Source of the DNA: Methanobacteriaceae archaeon
GTDB taxonomy: Archaea > Methanobacteriota > Methanobacteria > Methanobacteriales > Methanobacteriaceae
Length of the DNA: 64,000 nucleotides
Reading direction: 5' to 3'
Assembly: GCA_030016715.1 (NCBI GenBank)
Contig: JASEJD010000005.1
Coordinates: 1-64,000 of the forward strand
This document shows, in pieces, positions 31,584 through 42,212 of the stretch. Numbering within the stretch: the stretch's first letter is position 1; every line of letters starts with the position of its first letter. A model generated the notes under the pieces. That model worked only from the letters and a program-made list of their open reading frames with translations. It was not told the origin of the DNA and did no database searches. A program made the translations under genes and the position numbers.

Positions 31584-31606
31584 TTAAAATTTATATTAAT
31601 TCTGAA

Positions 31607-32320
31607 TTAAAAATTTTCAACCATTTCCTTTAAATCAGCTACAGCACTACTTTTTATGGTACCAGAATTTCTGTCTCCATCACTACAAGCAGCACCTCTA
31701 ATACCAACCACATCACATTTTAGTTTATATAATATAGGCAATTGTTCTTTTTGTACTGAACCTGCAAGAGCAGATTTTAATCCATGATCATGAATCTCAT
31801 CTATAAATTTTGTAAGATCTTCGGTGTTCATAAAGTCAAATAATGTTTTCCCGTCTTTAACTGCAGTGTCTACCATGGCTAGGTCAGCTCCGGCTGCAGC
31901 TGCAACCTTCGGTATATCCATGGGATCCACAGCACCAACTCTATGAGCATCTGCATATCCTGAGGCCACAACTAGAGCATCTTCATTTAATTCATTTACT
32001 GCTCTAACAACATTTTTCATTACTTCGTATGCTTGGTCATAATTTTTAGTTCCATATAAACCTACTTTAATATAATCTGCTCCGGAAACAACAGCTCCTG
32101 CAGCTGCCAGGGAAACTGTGCCTGGTTTGTAGGGAACATCTCCCAGTGTAGCACTAACTTGCATACCATCCGGGGTTATTTCTTTTATGCTTTTAATAAT
32201 CCATGGAAAATTAGCACCTAATGATCCTTCTTTAGGATTTTTAACATCGATTATATCTGCACCGCCTTTTATAGATTCCAGTGCTTCTTCAGTGTTTATT
32301 GGGCTTATCAACAGAAGCAT
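31607..32320 (-). CDS. mfnB: (5-formylfuran-3-yl)methyl phosphate synthase
   Basis: Condenses two molecules of glyceraldehyde-3-phosphate to the furan precursor of methanofuran, the CO2-accepting coenzyme of methanogenesis. The 237-residue barrel protein shows the family sequence [20 protein letters not shown] at residues 17-36, whose Lys forms the Schiff base, then [11 protein letters not shown] and [11 protein letters not shown]. The old name is DUF556. The ATG is preceded by AGGAGG. It points away from the LUD gene region but shares its strand. Confidence 0.93.
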   Translation of the reverse strand: MLLLISPINTEEALESIKGGADIIDVKNPKEGSLGANFPWIIKSIKEITPDGMQVSATLGDVPYKPGTVSLAAAGAVVSGADYIKVGLYGTKNYDQAYEVMKNVVRAVNELNEDALVVASGYADAHRVGAVDPMDIPKVAAAAGADLAMVDTAVKDGKTLFDFMNTEDLTKFIDEIHDHGLKSALAGSVQKEQLPILYKLKCDVVGIRGAACSDGDRNSGTIKSSAVADLKEMVENF

Positions 32321-32440
32321 ATCGTATACCTCCTATTACTATTCAAGTCTTAAATCTAATATTTAAATTTATTCATAAATTGATTAAAGCATTAAATTAT
32401 GGATATTATTTAATTCACAATATAATATCTGAATTTATCT

Positions 32441-33643
32441 TCAATTATCAAAGGGACTTCCATTATTTTTTATATTATTTGCAATTTTTAAATGTTTTTT
32501 ATTATAGATACCCGACTCAACAGATTCTTTTCGTAATTTTTCTATAATTTCGTTAGTGGGTGTACTTACTGGACATTCCAGTGAGCATAAACCGCACAAA
32601 GTACAGCAGAATAGTCCTGATTGGTATGATGCTTTCACATCTTTTATAAATTTGCTAAAAGCAACACCTCTACCCCCTAAGTAGCCGCGGTATCCGAATT
32701 CGTATCCAACAGCGTTATATACTGGACATGAAACAATACAACTTCCACATCCTATGCACCACAAACATTCTTTAAGTGCTTTGCTTCTACCATTGTCCAA
32801 GAGTATTACTACCACTTTTTTGGCACCGTACATATCCTCTATTAATCTTTTTTCAATATCAGCGGTTTTAGAGGGTCCGGATATAACATTAATATAGGAA
32901 GGTACACGAGTACCAGTAGCATACATGGTTTCCACTTTAACTACTGATATTGCTTCTTCGATTGTATGAACTAACTTATCTATACCCACCAGTACAATAT
33001 GGGTATCCATCATTGATACCAGGCTCACATTACCTTCATTATGAACAATAACGACTGATCCATCCTCGGCAGCCACAGAATTTGACCCAGTTATACCAAT
33101 TGAACATTGAGATAACTCTTCCAGTACATTAGATTTTAGTATATCAAGAATTTCCCTTGGTTCTGGATTGATAGTGATACCTAAATTTTCTGAAACAATC
33201 TCTGCAATCCTTTCTATATTCAAATGAAGAGCAGGGCCAATGGGATGAGATGATCTATTACTTCCAGGATTTAACTGAACAATCCTATCTCCTAAATCTG
33301 TCTCTATAAGTTCCACTTCTTTAGATTTAAGGTAATCTGCAAGACCGATCTCAGCAATAGTATTAGACTTAGATTTACCAATAACCTTATTATCACCAAT
33401 TATGTCATTAATAATATTCAGGGCATCATCAGCAGTTTCAGCATACCTTACATCAATACCATTCTCTTTTAAACGTTTTTTAGCAGTTTTTATTAGTTTG
33501 GGAAGATTATTAATGGAATCTTTCCGGATATTTTTCACTCTTTCTATGAGTTCTTTTGTTTTCTTATTATCTAACAAACTTTTTCTTCGTTTATCCATTA
33601 GTTCAAAGGATTTTTGCATGGTGTTAAGCTGGGATTTATTCAT
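32441..33643 (-). CDS. LUD-domain iron-sulfur protein (LutB-like)
   Basis: A 400-residue protein with an N-terminal LUD domain (VIGKSKSNTIAEIGL, LNPGSNRSSHPIGPALH, GITGSNSVAAEDGSVV) and two C-terminal [4Fe-4S] motifs (CLWCIGCGSCIVSCP and CCTLCGLCSLECP). Related proteins (LutB) oxidise lactate with LutA in bacteria. It overlaps the CCG-domain gene upstream by 8 bases, so the two subunits are co-translated. In a methanogen the pair may be a 2-hydroxy acid or thiol-type oxidoreductase; the substrate is not known. Confidence 0.87.
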   Translation of the reverse strand: MNKSQLNTMQKSFELMDKRRKSLLDNKKTKELIERVKNIRKDSINNLPKLIKTAKKRLKENGIDVRYAETADDALNIINDIIGDNKVIGKSKSNTIAEIGLADYLKSKEVELIETDLGDRIVQLNPGSNRSSHPIGPALHLNIERIAEIVSENLGITINPEPREILDILKSNVLEELSQCSIGITGSNSVAAEDGSVVIVHNEGNVSLVSMMDTHIVLVGIDKLVHTIEEAISVVKVETMYATGTRVPSYINVISGPSKTADIEKRLIEDMYGAKKVVVILLDNGRSKALKECLWCIGCGSCIVSCPVYNAVGYEFGYRGYLGGRGVAFSKFIKDVKASYQSGLFCCTLCGLCSLECPVSTPTNEIIEKLRKESVESGIYNKKHLKIANNIKNNGSPFDN

Positions 33644-34322
33644 CTTTCAGCCCCATTAAAATAATTTCTGACAAATCAAATACTTTTTCACCTTTTTTAC
33701 ACGCAGAATTCAAATTTAAAATGCAAAAAGAACATGCTGTACACATTATTTCTGCATTACTTTTTTTAGCGTCATCTATCCTCATAGAAGCAATTTCCTC
33801 TGAAACTTTAGGGTAAGCTGATCTTACACCGCCTCCAGACCCACAGCATCTGGCATTTTCCCTATTTTTTTCCATTTCCACTAAATTTCCTAATTGCCTT
33901 ATAATAAATCTTGGAGCATTGTATTGATTAGAATGACGACCAAGATGGCAGGGGTCATGATAGGTAATAGTTTTTGAGGTTTTATTAAGTTTAAGTTTCT
34001 TGCTTTCAATTAACTCCTGGAAAAATTCAGAACTATGAATTACATCCAGTTCTATACCAAATAAATCTTTATAATCTTTTTTAAGAGTTCTATAACATCC
34101 AGCACATGAAACTAATATTTTCTCATGTTTAAAAATATCTAAATTAGATTTCATTAACTCTATAGCATCATCATAAAACCCAGTTCTCATTAGAAAAGAA
34201 CCACAACATTTTTCATTAGGTAATATCTTATAATCTATGCTTGCAGATTCTAAAATCTTTATAGTTGCATTATCAATTTCTGTTAGTTTATCTCTTATTA
34301 CACATCCTCTAAAATATATCAT
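33636..34322 (-). CDS. CCG-domain iron-sulfur subunit (LutA/HdrB-like)
   Basis: A 228-residue protein with two cysteine-rich CCG domains: CCGSFLMRTGFYDDA with SCAGCYRTLKKDY, and YHDPCHLGRH with CCGSGGGVRS followed by CTACSFCILNL. Such domains bind the special [4Fe-4S] clusters of heterodisulfide reductase HdrB/HdrD, LutA and glycolate oxidase GlpC. I start at ATG 34322 (MIYFRGCVIRDKL) because AGGTG is placed correctly before it. Its partner is the LUD protein downstream. It is too short to be HdrD or TfrB, which carry extra ferredoxin parts. Confidence 0.85.
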   Translation of the reverse strand: MIYFRGCVIRDKLTEIDNATIKILESASIDYKILPNEKCCGSFLMRTGFYDDAIELMKSNLDIFKHEKILVSCAGCYRTLKKDYKDLFGIELDVIHSSEFFQELIESKKLKLNKTSKTITYHDPCHLGRHSNQYNAPRFIIRQLGNLVEMEKNRENARCCGSGGGVRSAYPKVSEEIASMRIDDAKKSNAEIMCTACSFCILNLNSACKKGEKVFDLSEIILMGLKDE

Positions 34323-34483
34323 TATGACACCTATAATCTCCAAAAAAATAGCCCATTTCTTAATATAATTATAATGGGTTAATGTAAGATCTAAATTTTT
34401 TGATGTATTTTATTATCTGGTTGACAATTATACTTTAATTAGATCAGATCTTTTACTAACATCTTTTTTTATATAAGGGCCAG

Positions 34484-35608
34484 TTATTCTATTAGTTTAT
34501 AATAAATCTTTTCAAGTTTTGATGCAATTTTTTCTCCTTTATACATGTTGGAAAAGCGGATGCCTTCCTTAGATAATTGATTGTATTTTTCATTATCTTT
34601 CAATAAAAATTTAATTTTTTCAGCTAATTCACTGTAATTTTTCAACTGGAAAAATAATCCACCTTTATTTTGACTAGCTTCAATTAAAGGACTAATATTT
34701 GAAGCTATAAATGGCACTCCTAATCTCATAGATTCAACTAAGACTATTCCAAACCCTTCCACACTACTGGGCTGACAAAATATGTCCGAGGCTTTAATTG
34801 CTTTCAAAACATCTAGGTGGCTTTTAACAAAACCATAGAATTTGATGTTTTCTTCAAGATCAAATTTTTTTACCAATTTTTTCAGATATTCTTCTCTTGG
34901 ACCAGTACCTATAATTATACAGTTAATATTAGGAATATCATTTTTTAAGATAGAAACAGCTTTAATTAAATCATCTACTCTTTTATATTCAACTAATCGT
35001 GACACACAACATAATGTGGGGTTTTTAAATTTATCAACTTTAATTGGAGGTACTTCCACTATATTAGGAACTAAATCTATTTTATGGGGTGAAACAAATT
35101 TTTCAAGCTTTTCCCGGGTGTAATTAGAAACTGCTATAATCCGGTCAAAGTCTCTGGATAAAGTGTACCTCTCTAAGATCTCACCTGTAATACCCTTTAA
35201 TCCAACGTTTCTAATCCATTCACCTATCCATACATCATGATAACGGGCTACACAAGGAATTTTAAGTTTTTGAGACAATTTCCATACAATAGGATAGGTT
35301 ATAAAGTTATATGCAACAATTATATCAAATTTCTCTTTCTTTCCAGTATCATAGGCAGCTTTCATATAAGATAATCTATCAATAAATGAACCTGCTTGGA
35401 CATATTCTCTACTTCTACCACATCTTAAAACTTTAATGTTGTTAATTCTATCTTTTTTTTTAGTGCCCCTCTCATATGAGGTAATAACTATTATCTGATG
35501 TTTTTTGGATAGATAATTGGCTTCATTAAATGCAGAAGCCTCAGCACCCCCTTTAACTTCTAAATCATCAGTTCTTGGAAAATACTCTGTAAATATGCCA
35601 ATTTTCAT
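34484..35608 (-). CDS. Glycosyltransferase family 4
   Basis: A 374-residue GT-B glycosyltransferase. N-terminal acceptor half: IFTEYFPRTDDLEVKGGAE. C-terminal donor half from about residue 195: VSRLVEYKRVDDLIKAV, IIGTGPREEYLKKL and QPSSVEGFGIVLVESM with the E-x7-E motif. The sugar is unknown. It begins a run of three surface-glycan genes on the minus strand together with the DUF2304 and GT2 genes upstream, spaced 60 bases. Confidence 0.88.
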   Translation of the reverse strand: MKIGIFTEYFPRTDDLEVKGGAEASAFNEANYLSKKHQIIVITSYERGTKKKDRINNIKVLRCGRSREYVQAGSFIDRLSYMKAAYDTGKKEKFDIIVAYNFITYPIVWKLSQKLKIPCVARYHDVWIGEWIRNVGLKGITGEILERYTLSRDFDRIIAVSNYTREKLEKFVSPHKIDLVPNIVEVPPIKVDKFKNPTLCCVSRLVEYKRVDDLIKAVSILKNDIPNINCIIIGTGPREEYLKKLVKKFDLEENIKFYGFVKSHLDVLKAIKASDIFCQPSSVEGFGIVLVESMRLGVPFIASNISPLIEASQNKGGLFFQLKNYSELAEKIKFLLKDNEKYNQLSKEGIRFSNMYKGEKIASKLEKIYYKLIE

Positions 35609-35668
35609 TTTGACTCCAATATTAGTATATTCATATAGTTCTCTCTTTAATATCCAATAGAATTTAGA

Positions 35669-36028
35669 TTATTTTATTTCTTCCCCTTCTTTAATTTGGT
35701 CAGATTTTTTCTCATTCTTAAGGGCAGTTTCTCTAACTAACTGGGTTATTTCATTTTCTAGATTTTCAATCATAGTATATATCTTAAATAGTAAGTAGTA
35801 ACATCCAATTAATCCTAAAATTAGGATTAAATCTAGTCCTCTACCAATTTGTAGCATGTTTGCCAGAATACTGGTTGCTTCGGGTAATAGAGAAACTATG
35901 ATAATAATTAACCAGATAATAATCCAAATAAATAGCATACCTAAAGATGTTTTTCTTTCTTTAAATCTAAATATGGAGATTATTATTCCAAAAATTCCGA
36001 TGATAACTCCTACTATTTGGTATATCAT
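35669..36028 (-). CDS. DUF2304 membrane protein
   Basis: A 119-residue protein with three membrane helices (about residues 3-21, 31-50 and 65-88) and a charged C-terminal tail (ENEITQLVRETALKNEK). This layout and its position three bases after a dolichyl-phosphate-sugar-synthase-like GT2 gene match the DUF2304 family, which nearly always accompanies such GT2 enzymes. It probably anchors or assists the enzyme at the membrane; the function is not proven. Confidence 0.78.
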   Translation of the reverse strand: MIYQIVGVIIGIFGIIISIFRFKERKTSLGMLFIWIIIWLIIIIVSLLPEATSILANMLQIGRGLDLILILGLIGCYYLLFKIYTMIENLENEITQLVRETALKNEKKSDQIKEGEEIK

Positions 36029-36031
36029 ATA

Positions 36032-36721
36032 TTACACCTTTTTAATAATATCTAATAACATTTTTGAAAAAATTCTTAATCCTTCTTTTGTATTTGTTCC
36101 TTTAGAAAGCGAATAATCAGTATAAATTGTTTTAATGGGCACTTCTTCCATTTTAATATTATTTATTTTTATTTCACGTATAATTTCAGATGAAACACCA
36201 TAACCCCTTAAATTTATATTTATGACTTTAGCTGCTTTTCTACTAAATGCCCTAAGTCCTGATTGAGAATCCTTCACATTTGATCTATAAAAAATTCGGG
36301 TCAATGCATTCATTATTAAATTACCCATCCTTTGGGGCAGAGGCATATGATTAAAGTTTCTATAACCAATTACTGCTTCTGCAGAACCATGAAGAATTGG
36401 TTTACAGATCTCTTTTATATCATCAGGATTATGCTGCTCATCAGCATCAAAGGTAACCACAATATCTGCACCTTTTTTAATTGCAGCCTCCAATCCTGTT
36501 TTTAAAGCAGCTCCAAGACCTAGATTTATGGCATGTTTATATAAATAGAGTTCATTTTCACTTTGAATTTTTGATGCTATGTTAAATGTCTGGTCACTTG
36601 AACCATCATCCACAACAATAATATTATATCTTCTTTTAATTAAGCTATTTAAAACAGCATGAATTGTTTTTTCCTCATTATAAGCTGGTACAATAACATA
36701 TATTGTTTTAGATGAATTCAT
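36032..36721 (-). CDS. GT2 glycosyltransferase, polyprenyl-phosphate sugar synthase type
   Basis: A 229-residue inverting GT2 domain without membrane helices. It shows VPAYNEEKTIHAVL, VVDDGSSDQT, the metal motif VTFDADEQHNPDDI near residue 90 (DAD), and KDSQSGLRAFSRKA near 150, all typical of dolichyl-phosphate mannose/glucose synthases. It probably loads a sugar on a polyprenyl phosphate carrier for S-layer or wall glycans. DUF2304 follows after three bases. Confidence 0.88.
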   Translation of the reverse strand: MNSSKTIYVIVPAYNEEKTIHAVLNSLIKRRYNIIVVDDGSSDQTFNIASKIQSENELYLYKHAINLGLGAALKTGLEAAIKKGADIVVTFDADEQHNPDDIKEICKPILHGSAEAVIGYRNFNHMPLPQRMGNLIMNALTRIFYRSNVKDSQSGLRAFSRKAAKVININLRGYGVSSEIIREIKINNIKMEEVPIKTIYTDYSLSKGTNTKEGLRIFSKMLLDIIKKV

Positions 36722-36881
36722 TCAATATAAGCCTCTCAGAGAGCTGTTACTTTTAACTTTATAGAAATATGGATTTTTAATAATTTTATATTTAAATCTA
36801 CTACTGATTTAATTATTTATTAGATTAATATCTAGGTGACTGTTTTGCGGATTTAACTTTGATAAATTAAGAAATTTCAGA

Positions 36882-37466
36882 TTATTTATTAATCTTTTTT
36901 GCCATTTCTGCGATTCTTTTTCCAAGATTCTCTGAACTTTCCAATCCAAATTCGTCGTTTTCTGTTTCTCCCATTGCTCCGCCTATACCAGTACCACCAT
37001 AATGGGCTAGTGGTTTACCATCTCCCACAACAATCATGTCATGAATTAGCATGAAATGATGGATCGCGGCACAAGTAGTTTCTTGTCCTCCATTACGAGC
37101 TCCTCCCACTGTAATTGCTCCACCTATCTTATCTTTTAACTTAAAATCAGAGCGCAGTGGTCTAGTACGGTCCATGAACATCTTGGTCTGGGAGGTCATG
37201 CTTCCAAAATACACGGGACTGCCAATTATTATTCCGTCTGCAAGGAGTATTTTGTCAATTATGCTCTGCATATCATCGTAAATAGCACACTCACCGGTGG
37301 ATTTACATATGTCACATGCAATACATGGTTGAAGATCCATGGAACCAATATTAATAAATTCAACATCAACACCAACACTTTCAGCAGCTTTTAAAGCTTT
37401 TTTCACTAAAATACTTGTGTTTCCATTGTTTCTAGGACTGCCTACTATTCCTAATATTTTTACCAT
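36882..37466 (-). CDS. Iron-sulfur flavoprotein (NADPH-dependent FMN reductase fold)
   Basis: A 194-residue flavodoxin-like protein. The FMN phosphate loop is [13 protein letters not shown] at residues 9-21. The compact cluster motif [13 protein letters not shown] (Cys spacing 2, 2, 5) binds a [4Fe-4S] cluster, as in methanogen iron-sulfur flavoprotein (Isf). [17 protein letters not shown] follows as in the family. Isf reduces O2 and peroxide with ferredoxin electrons in Methanosarcina, so an oxygen-protection role is plausible here. Confidence 0.88.
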   Translation of the reverse strand: MVKILGIVGSPRNNGNTSILVKKALKAAESVGVDVEFINIGSMDLQPCIACDICKSTGECAIYDDMQSIIDKILLADGIIIGSPVYFGSMTSQTKMFMDRTRPLRSDFKLKDKIGGAITVGGARNGGQETTCAAIHHFMLIHDMIVVGDGKPLAHYGGTGIGGAMGETENDEFGLESSENLGKRIAEMAKKINK

Positions 37467-37532
37467 TCAATCACCTTATTAAAATAATTTTCATGAGTTA
37501 CAATAATTCTTAAAAATCAATCAGTATATATG

Positions 37533-38000
<468 letters not shown>

Positions 38001-38048
38001 CTAATTAAATAAAATAGTTTTTCTTAATATAGATATTTGTATTTAACA

Positions 38049-38894
38049 CTATTTTTTATCATCTAAATGTTCTAGAACTCTCTTTCTCGCTTCTCCTATA
38101 GTAAGGGGGTATGGTTTTTCAAATGGAACATTATCTTCCTTTTGAAGGATTTCAATGAGATGTGCAATGCGGGGTAGTCTGAGATTAGCACCTCTGATTG
38201 TATTAATATCTGCAAAAACATTTCTTGGTGTTCCTTTTTTTATGATTTTTCCCTCACTTATTATGTATATTCTATCTGCATATAAAGGCACTAAATCCAC
38301 ATCATGGGTGGAAATTATTATGGTAATTCCTTCTTCATTTAATTTATAGAGTAACTGAAGAATTAGAGAAGCTCCTTTAGGATCAAGTCCAGAGGTTGGC
38401 TCATCTAGTACCATGATCTCAGGGTTCATGGCCAAAATACCTGCAATAGCCACTCTTTTTTTCTGGCCACCGCTTAAGTGGTGGGGCGGCTTTTTTTCAT
38501 AACCCACCATATCTACTTTCTCCAATGCTTCTTTTACTCTTTTTTCTACTTCTTGTAACTCTAAACCCATATTCATAGGTCCAAATGCAACATCTTCCCC
38601 AACTGTGGGTGCAAACAATTGATCATCCGGATTCTGAAATACAATACCCACTTTTTTTCTAACTTCCATTAATCCTTTCTTATCATATACAATTGGTTGG
38701 CTATTAACTTTAATTTTTCCTGATTCTGGTCTTAGAATACCGTTAAAATGAAGAAACAGGGTAGATTTCCCGGCTCCATTAGGGCCTAAAAGTGCAACTA
38801 TTTCACCAGTCTCAACACTAAAATTAACATTTTTCAGAGCCTGGGTTCCATCAGGATAAGAGTAGGAGATATTATCTGCATTAATTATTTCCAT
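38049..38894 (-). CDS. cbiO: Cobalt ECF transporter ATPase
   Basis: ATP-hydrolysing subunit of the CbiMNQO cobalt importer. ABC motifs: Walker A GPNGAGKST near residue 38, Q-loop FQNPDDQLF, signature LSGGQKKR, Walker B IMVLDEPTSGLD and the switch His in ISTHDVD. I start at ATG 38894 (MEIINADNISYSYPDG), as GTGAT stands before it. One ATPase gene serves a homodimer. It lies 218 bases downstream of cbiQ, more than within the rest of the cluster. Confidence 0.93.
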   Translation of the reverse strand: MEIINADNISYSYPDGTQALKNVNFSVETGEIVALLGPNGAGKSTLFLHFNGILRPESGKIKVNSQPIVYDKKGLMEVRKKVGIVFQNPDDQLFAPTVGEDVAFGPMNMGLELQEVEKRVKEALEKVDMVGYEKKPPHHLSGGQKKRVAIAGILAMNPEIMVLDEPTSGLDPKGASLILQLLYKLNEEGITIIISTHDVDLVPLYADRIYIISEGKIIKKGTPRNVFADINTIRGANLRLPRIAHLIEILQKEDNVPFEKPYPLTIGEARKRVLEHLDDKK

Positions 38895-39112
38895 TGAATC
38901 ACTGCCTGTAATCATACTTTGAATAAAATATTAAATTTTTCATAAAAATTGTAATTTATCAATATATGAAATTCATTATTACATTAATTATTTTAACATA
39001 AAATCATGACTTAAACTTATCTAAAATCAATATTTTTAAGAGTATCTATCTAATTCATAGTCTGAAGAATAATATTAGAAATAGTTTTAAAATCAAAAAA
39101 AAGTAGATATTA

Positions 39113-39889
39113 TCAAATCAACTGAAATTCCCGGGTTAGATAAACTCCTAATAGTAGTAATGATTCAAAGAACAAGATCATTAGAATTGGTTTAAATCCA
39201 AGTTTATTATTTGTATGGAATACCTTAATTGAACCATTATAACCTCTTGACTGCATTGATAGATAGATAGCATCCCCTCGGGTCCATGATCTGATGAAAA
39301 GATTACTTATTAATAATCCTAGAGATTTTAATGACTTTTTAATCCCAGAATAGCCGCATCGAGTTTCTTGAGCATGATACATTGTCCTTGCTTCCTCTAA
39401 AAACACGAATATATAACGGTACATCAGTAATGATATTTCTGTAACAATTTTCGGTACTTTAAATGATTCTGCTAAAAATAATAATTCACTAACCGGAGTG
39501 GTTAATATTAAAAATGCCATGCATGAGACACAACCTATCATCCGACTAAAAACCAGTAAACCTAAGTTAAAACCATCTTTGTAAGCAATCAGGTTTAAAA
39601 ATCCTAGGTTAACCCATGGTTCACTTATTCCAAAAAATAAAGTCATGAATATAATATTAAAAACACCAAATAATAGGGGAATTGACATAAATTTTAAGTA
39701 TACTGAAATGGGGATTTTTGCTTCAAAAAATAATAATAAAAATATGAAAAATGCAATGATTAAGGGTACAACAGGAGATACGGCAATTAAACTCACAATT
39801 AAGGTTATAAATGCGAATAATATCTTAATCTGAGGGTTTATATTTTTTAAACCATTATTATATGCGTATGATTCCAGTATATTTACCAC
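39113..39889 (-). CDS. cbiQ: Cobalt ECF transporter permease CbiQ
   Basis: Transmembrane coupling subunit that links the CbiO ATPase to the CbiM substrate unit. The 258-residue protein has about five to six helices and the two Ala-Arg-type coupling motifs in its cytoplasmic loop: ARTMYHAQETRCG and SWTRGDAIYLSMQSRGYNG. N-terminal NPQIKILFAFITLIV is typical. It is separated from cbiN by 21 bases. Confidence 0.92.
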   Translation of the reverse strand: MVNILESYAYNNGLKNINPQIKILFAFITLIVSLIAVSPVVPLIIAFFIFLLLFFEAKIPISVYLKFMSIPLLFGVFNIIFMTLFFGISEPWVNLGFLNLIAYKDGFNLGLLVFSRMIGCVSCMAFLILTTPVSELLFLAESFKVPKIVTEISLLMYRYIFVFLEEARTMYHAQETRCGYSGIKKSLKSLGLLISNLFIRSWTRGDAIYLSMQSRGYNGSIKVFHTNNKLGFKPILMILFFESLLLLGVYLTREFQLI

Positions 39890-39910
39890 TTAACCACCAA
39901 GACATTAAAT

Positions 39911-40201
39911 CTATTTTGATTCCATTTTTCTTTTCATCTGATAATATCCTAGGAAATAACCTATAATACCTGCACCGATAGCAGCTTGCGTAGCAAATAA
40001 TAGGCTCTCTAATTCACCACTAGGGGGTTCCCATAAAGGTTCAAACCAGGGCTCGTAGCCTGATTCAGTTATAGCATCAGCTGCAACTCCGTCTGCTCCA
40101 CCAAAATACCCTTCATCTTCACCTTTGCCCTGGAACAGCATTAATGGTAAAACAACTATGAGAATTATGGCTATTATCATGATAATATGTCTCTTATTCA
40201 T
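39911..40201 (-). CDS. cbiN: Cobalt transport auxiliary subunit CbiN
   Basis: A 96-residue membrane protein with two helices (about residues 5-24 and 70-87) and an outside loop, required with CbiM for cobalt uptake. Family features are GKGEDEGYFGGADGVA and the ending IIGYFLGYYQMKRK. Its ATG overlaps the stop of cbiM (TAATG), as in many cbiMN pairs. Confidence 0.92.
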   Translation of the reverse strand: MNKRHIIMIIAIILIVVLPLMLFQGKGEDEGYFGGADGVAADAITESGYEPWFEPLWEPPSGELESLLFATQAAIGAGIIGYFLGYYQMKRKMESK

Positions 40202-40878
40202 TATTTGCCTCCTTCTCGCGGAATAGATTTTATTATATTAAGATCTTTCAGTATATCTGGTCTTAACTTCAGAATATAGTCCCAAATTATCACGGTTAGC
40301 AATCCTTCAGCTATAGCTAAAGGAACTTGGGTGTAGGCAAATATTACCATGAATTTGGAAAATGCCTCTCCAAATGTTGGCAAAGGAAACGCCAGCGATA
40401 TTTGAATAGCAGTGGTAATATAGGTTAATAAATCACCAAAAAATGCCGCCATAAAAACAGCTATGGTAATAGAAATCCCTACCTTTTTTGACCCTTTATA
40501 TATTAACCAAGCCGCTAAAGGACCAATAATACCCATAGAAAAGATGTTTGCACCTAGTGTAGTAATTCCGCCATGTGCTAATAATAGGGCCTGAAAAATT
40601 AGTACGATTGATGCAAGAACTGCTGTAACAGCAGGACCGAAAAGTATAGCTCCTAATCCATTACCAGTTGGATGAGAACAACTACCAGTAACAGATGGTA
40701 ACTTTAGGGATGATAAAACAAACATGAATGCGCCAGAGACTGCTAATAGGGGTTTTGCTTCTGGTTTATTTTCAGTGATTTTTTTTATCTTTAATATACC
40801 ATAAACAACAATGGGAATAGATACAACATACCAAAATAAGCACCATTGCCATGGTAAAAAACCTTCCATAATATGCAC
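40201..40878 (-). CDS. cbiM: Cobalt ECF transporter substrate-binding unit CbiM, GTG start
   Basis: Binds Co(II) and forms the transmembrane path. I set the start at GTG 40878, nine codons inside the longest frame: GGAGG lies 7 bases upstream, and the product begins MHIMEGFLP. In CbiM/NikM the free amino group with His2 chelates the metal, so an N-terminus at exactly this Met-His is required for function. The rest shows about seven helices and [19 protein letters not shown], the conserved metal loop with further His. It leads the cbiMNQO operon. Confidence 0.94.
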   Translation of the reverse strand: MHIMEGFLPWQWCLFWYVVSIPIVVYGILKIKKITENKPEAKPLLAVSGAFMFVLSSLKLPSVTGSCSHPTGNGLGAILFGPAVTAVLASIVLIFQALLLAHGGITTLGANIFSMGIIGPLAAWLIYKGSKKVGISITIAVFMAAFFGDLLTYITTAIQISLAFPLPTFGEAFSKFMVIFAYTQVPLAIAEGLLTVIIWDYILKLRPDILKDLNIIKSIPREGGK

Positions 40879-40925
40879 ATTAAAGCCTCCTTTAATATTT
40901 ATCAAGTATAGTTGAATATAAAGTA

Positions 40926-40933
40926 GTATATAA
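40926..40933 (-). promoter_or_regulatory. Candidate TATA box of the cbiMNQO operon
   Basis: TTTATATA on the minus strand lies 48-55 bases upstream of the cbiM GTG, leaving room for a leader of about 25 bases with the GGAGG site. No cobalamin riboswitch-like structure is seen. Confidence 0.45.
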
Positions 40934-41057
40934 AGTTAGCTATATGCGTTGGAAAAATGAATTAAAAATAATAAGTTTATATTAAAAAAAAAAATTTAGA
41001 AATTCAAGAAAATAATTAAATCTTCAAGAATCATATATATAATATGTAAAAATGAAT

Positions 41058-41288
41058 TTATTCCACTATTTCAGCAAAAGCAAAATTTCTTCTAGTTGAA
41101 GTAATCCTTATTTTAACTTCATCGCCAACTTTGGCACCTGAAACAAATACAACAAAACCCTCTACACGAGCAATTCCATCGCCATCTCTTCCAAGATCTT
41201 CAATTTTAACATCATATTCTTCTCCTTCATTAATCGGAGAACTTCCTTTATTTGAGTAGTTATCTCTACCGTAACTATTTTTAAACAA
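41058..41288 (-). CDS. TRAM domain protein
   Basis: A 76-residue single TRAM domain (residues 18-76: [20 protein letters not shown], then [23 protein letters not shown]) after a short Gly/Ser/Asn-rich start. TRAM is an RNA-binding barrel; stand-alone archaeal TRAM proteins are abundant in methanogens and act as RNA chaperones in cold response in Methanococcus-type organisms. The specific target here is not known. Confidence 0.9.
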   Translation of the reverse strand: MFKNSYGRDNYSNKGSSPINEGEEYDVKIEDLGRDGDGIARVEGFVVFVSGAKVGDEVKIRITSTRRNFAFAEIVE

Positions 41289-41564
41289 TTTATCACTTCC
41301 GAAATAAGGCCATAAAAATGACCAATTCTATATTGATTCTCAGACTATATAAAGTGAATGGTTTTTATTATTTTTTAAAGTATGATAATCTGGCATTTTT
41401 TAATAAATTTATTAAAATATATTTTTTATTTAAAAATAAGATAATAACCAATTTTTTATTTAAACAGATATTCGCTATTCATAAGTTTCACATAATTTAC
41501 ATTGGATGGACCTATAAGATTTTTTACGAAAAATAATTTAAAGAGATTATCCTAATAAAATATC

Positions 41565-42212
41565 ATGGAAGTAAAAAACAATATTATTCTGGCTCTCGAT
41601 GTTAACAATATGGACACGGGTTTGGGAATAATAGAATCTATATCTGATTATATAAATACAGTTAAAGTTGGATATCCACTCGTATTAAGCGAGGGATTGG
41701 AATCAATATCTAAAATTAAAGATAATTTTGATTTTAAGGTTATTGCAGATTTTAAGGTTGCAGATATCCCAGAAACAAATACTAAGATATGTGACCTTAC
41801 ATTCCAATCAGGTGCGGATGCAATTATTGTGCAGGGATTTGTAGGGGAGGATAGTGTAAAAGCTTGCCAAGAAAATGCTGCTGAACACTCACGGGAAGTT
41901 TTTTTATTAACAGAAATGTCACACCCTGGTGCAGCCAGATTCATCCAAAAAGTCTCTGAAGATATTGCACAAATGGGTGTAAAAATGGGAATTAATAATT
42001 ATGTGGCTCCTTCAACTAAATTACAAAGATTAAAAAAGATTAGAGAAATTGTAGGAGATTCTTACATTATATCGCCTGGAGTTGGTGTACAGGGGGGTGT
42101 TCCGAAGGATACACTTAAGTATGCGGATGCATTGATTATTGGAAGATCAATTTACCAGTCCCAAAGCCCTAGAGAGTCGGTTAAGACCATTATAGATAGC
42201 TTCAAACTTTAA
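41565..42212 (+). CDS. pyrF: Orotidine-5-prime-phosphate decarboxylase
   Basis: Last step of UMP synthesis. The 215-residue barrel has ILALDVNNMD, the catalytic motif ADFKVADIPETN (DxKxxDI) near residue 61, LTEMSHPGA and the phosphate loop ISPGVGVQGG, IIGRSIY. The length fits archaeal PyrF. Its last 66 bases overlap the convergent membrane-protein gene at 42147-42752. Confidence 0.95.
   Translation: MEVKNNIILALDVNNMDTGLGIIESISDYINTVKVGYPLVLSEGLESISKIKDNFDFKVIADFKVADIPETNTKICDLTFQSGADAIIVQGFVGEDSVKACQENAAEHSREVFLLTEMSHPGAARFIQKVSEDIAQMGVKMGINNYVAPSTKLQRLKKIREIVGDSYIISPGVGVQGGVPKDTLKYADALIIGRSIYQSQSPRESVKTIIDSFKL

Noticed and set aside
33636-34322. Thiol:fumarate reductase subunit TfrB or heterodisulfide reductase HdrD
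   Set aside because: Too short, lacks the ferredoxin-type cluster motifs of TfrB/HdrD; those clusters are on the separate LUD protein.
40906-41057. Cobalamin riboswitch upstream of cbiM
   Set aside because: No B12-box-like sequence or compact fold seen, and the cobalamin riboswitch is bacterial.
41318-41536. 72-codon open frame on the plus strand between the TRAM gene and pyrF
   Set aside because: Extremely rich in Phe, Ile, Lys and Tyr as expected from translated AT-rich noncoding DNA; no ribosome binding site and no recognisable motif.
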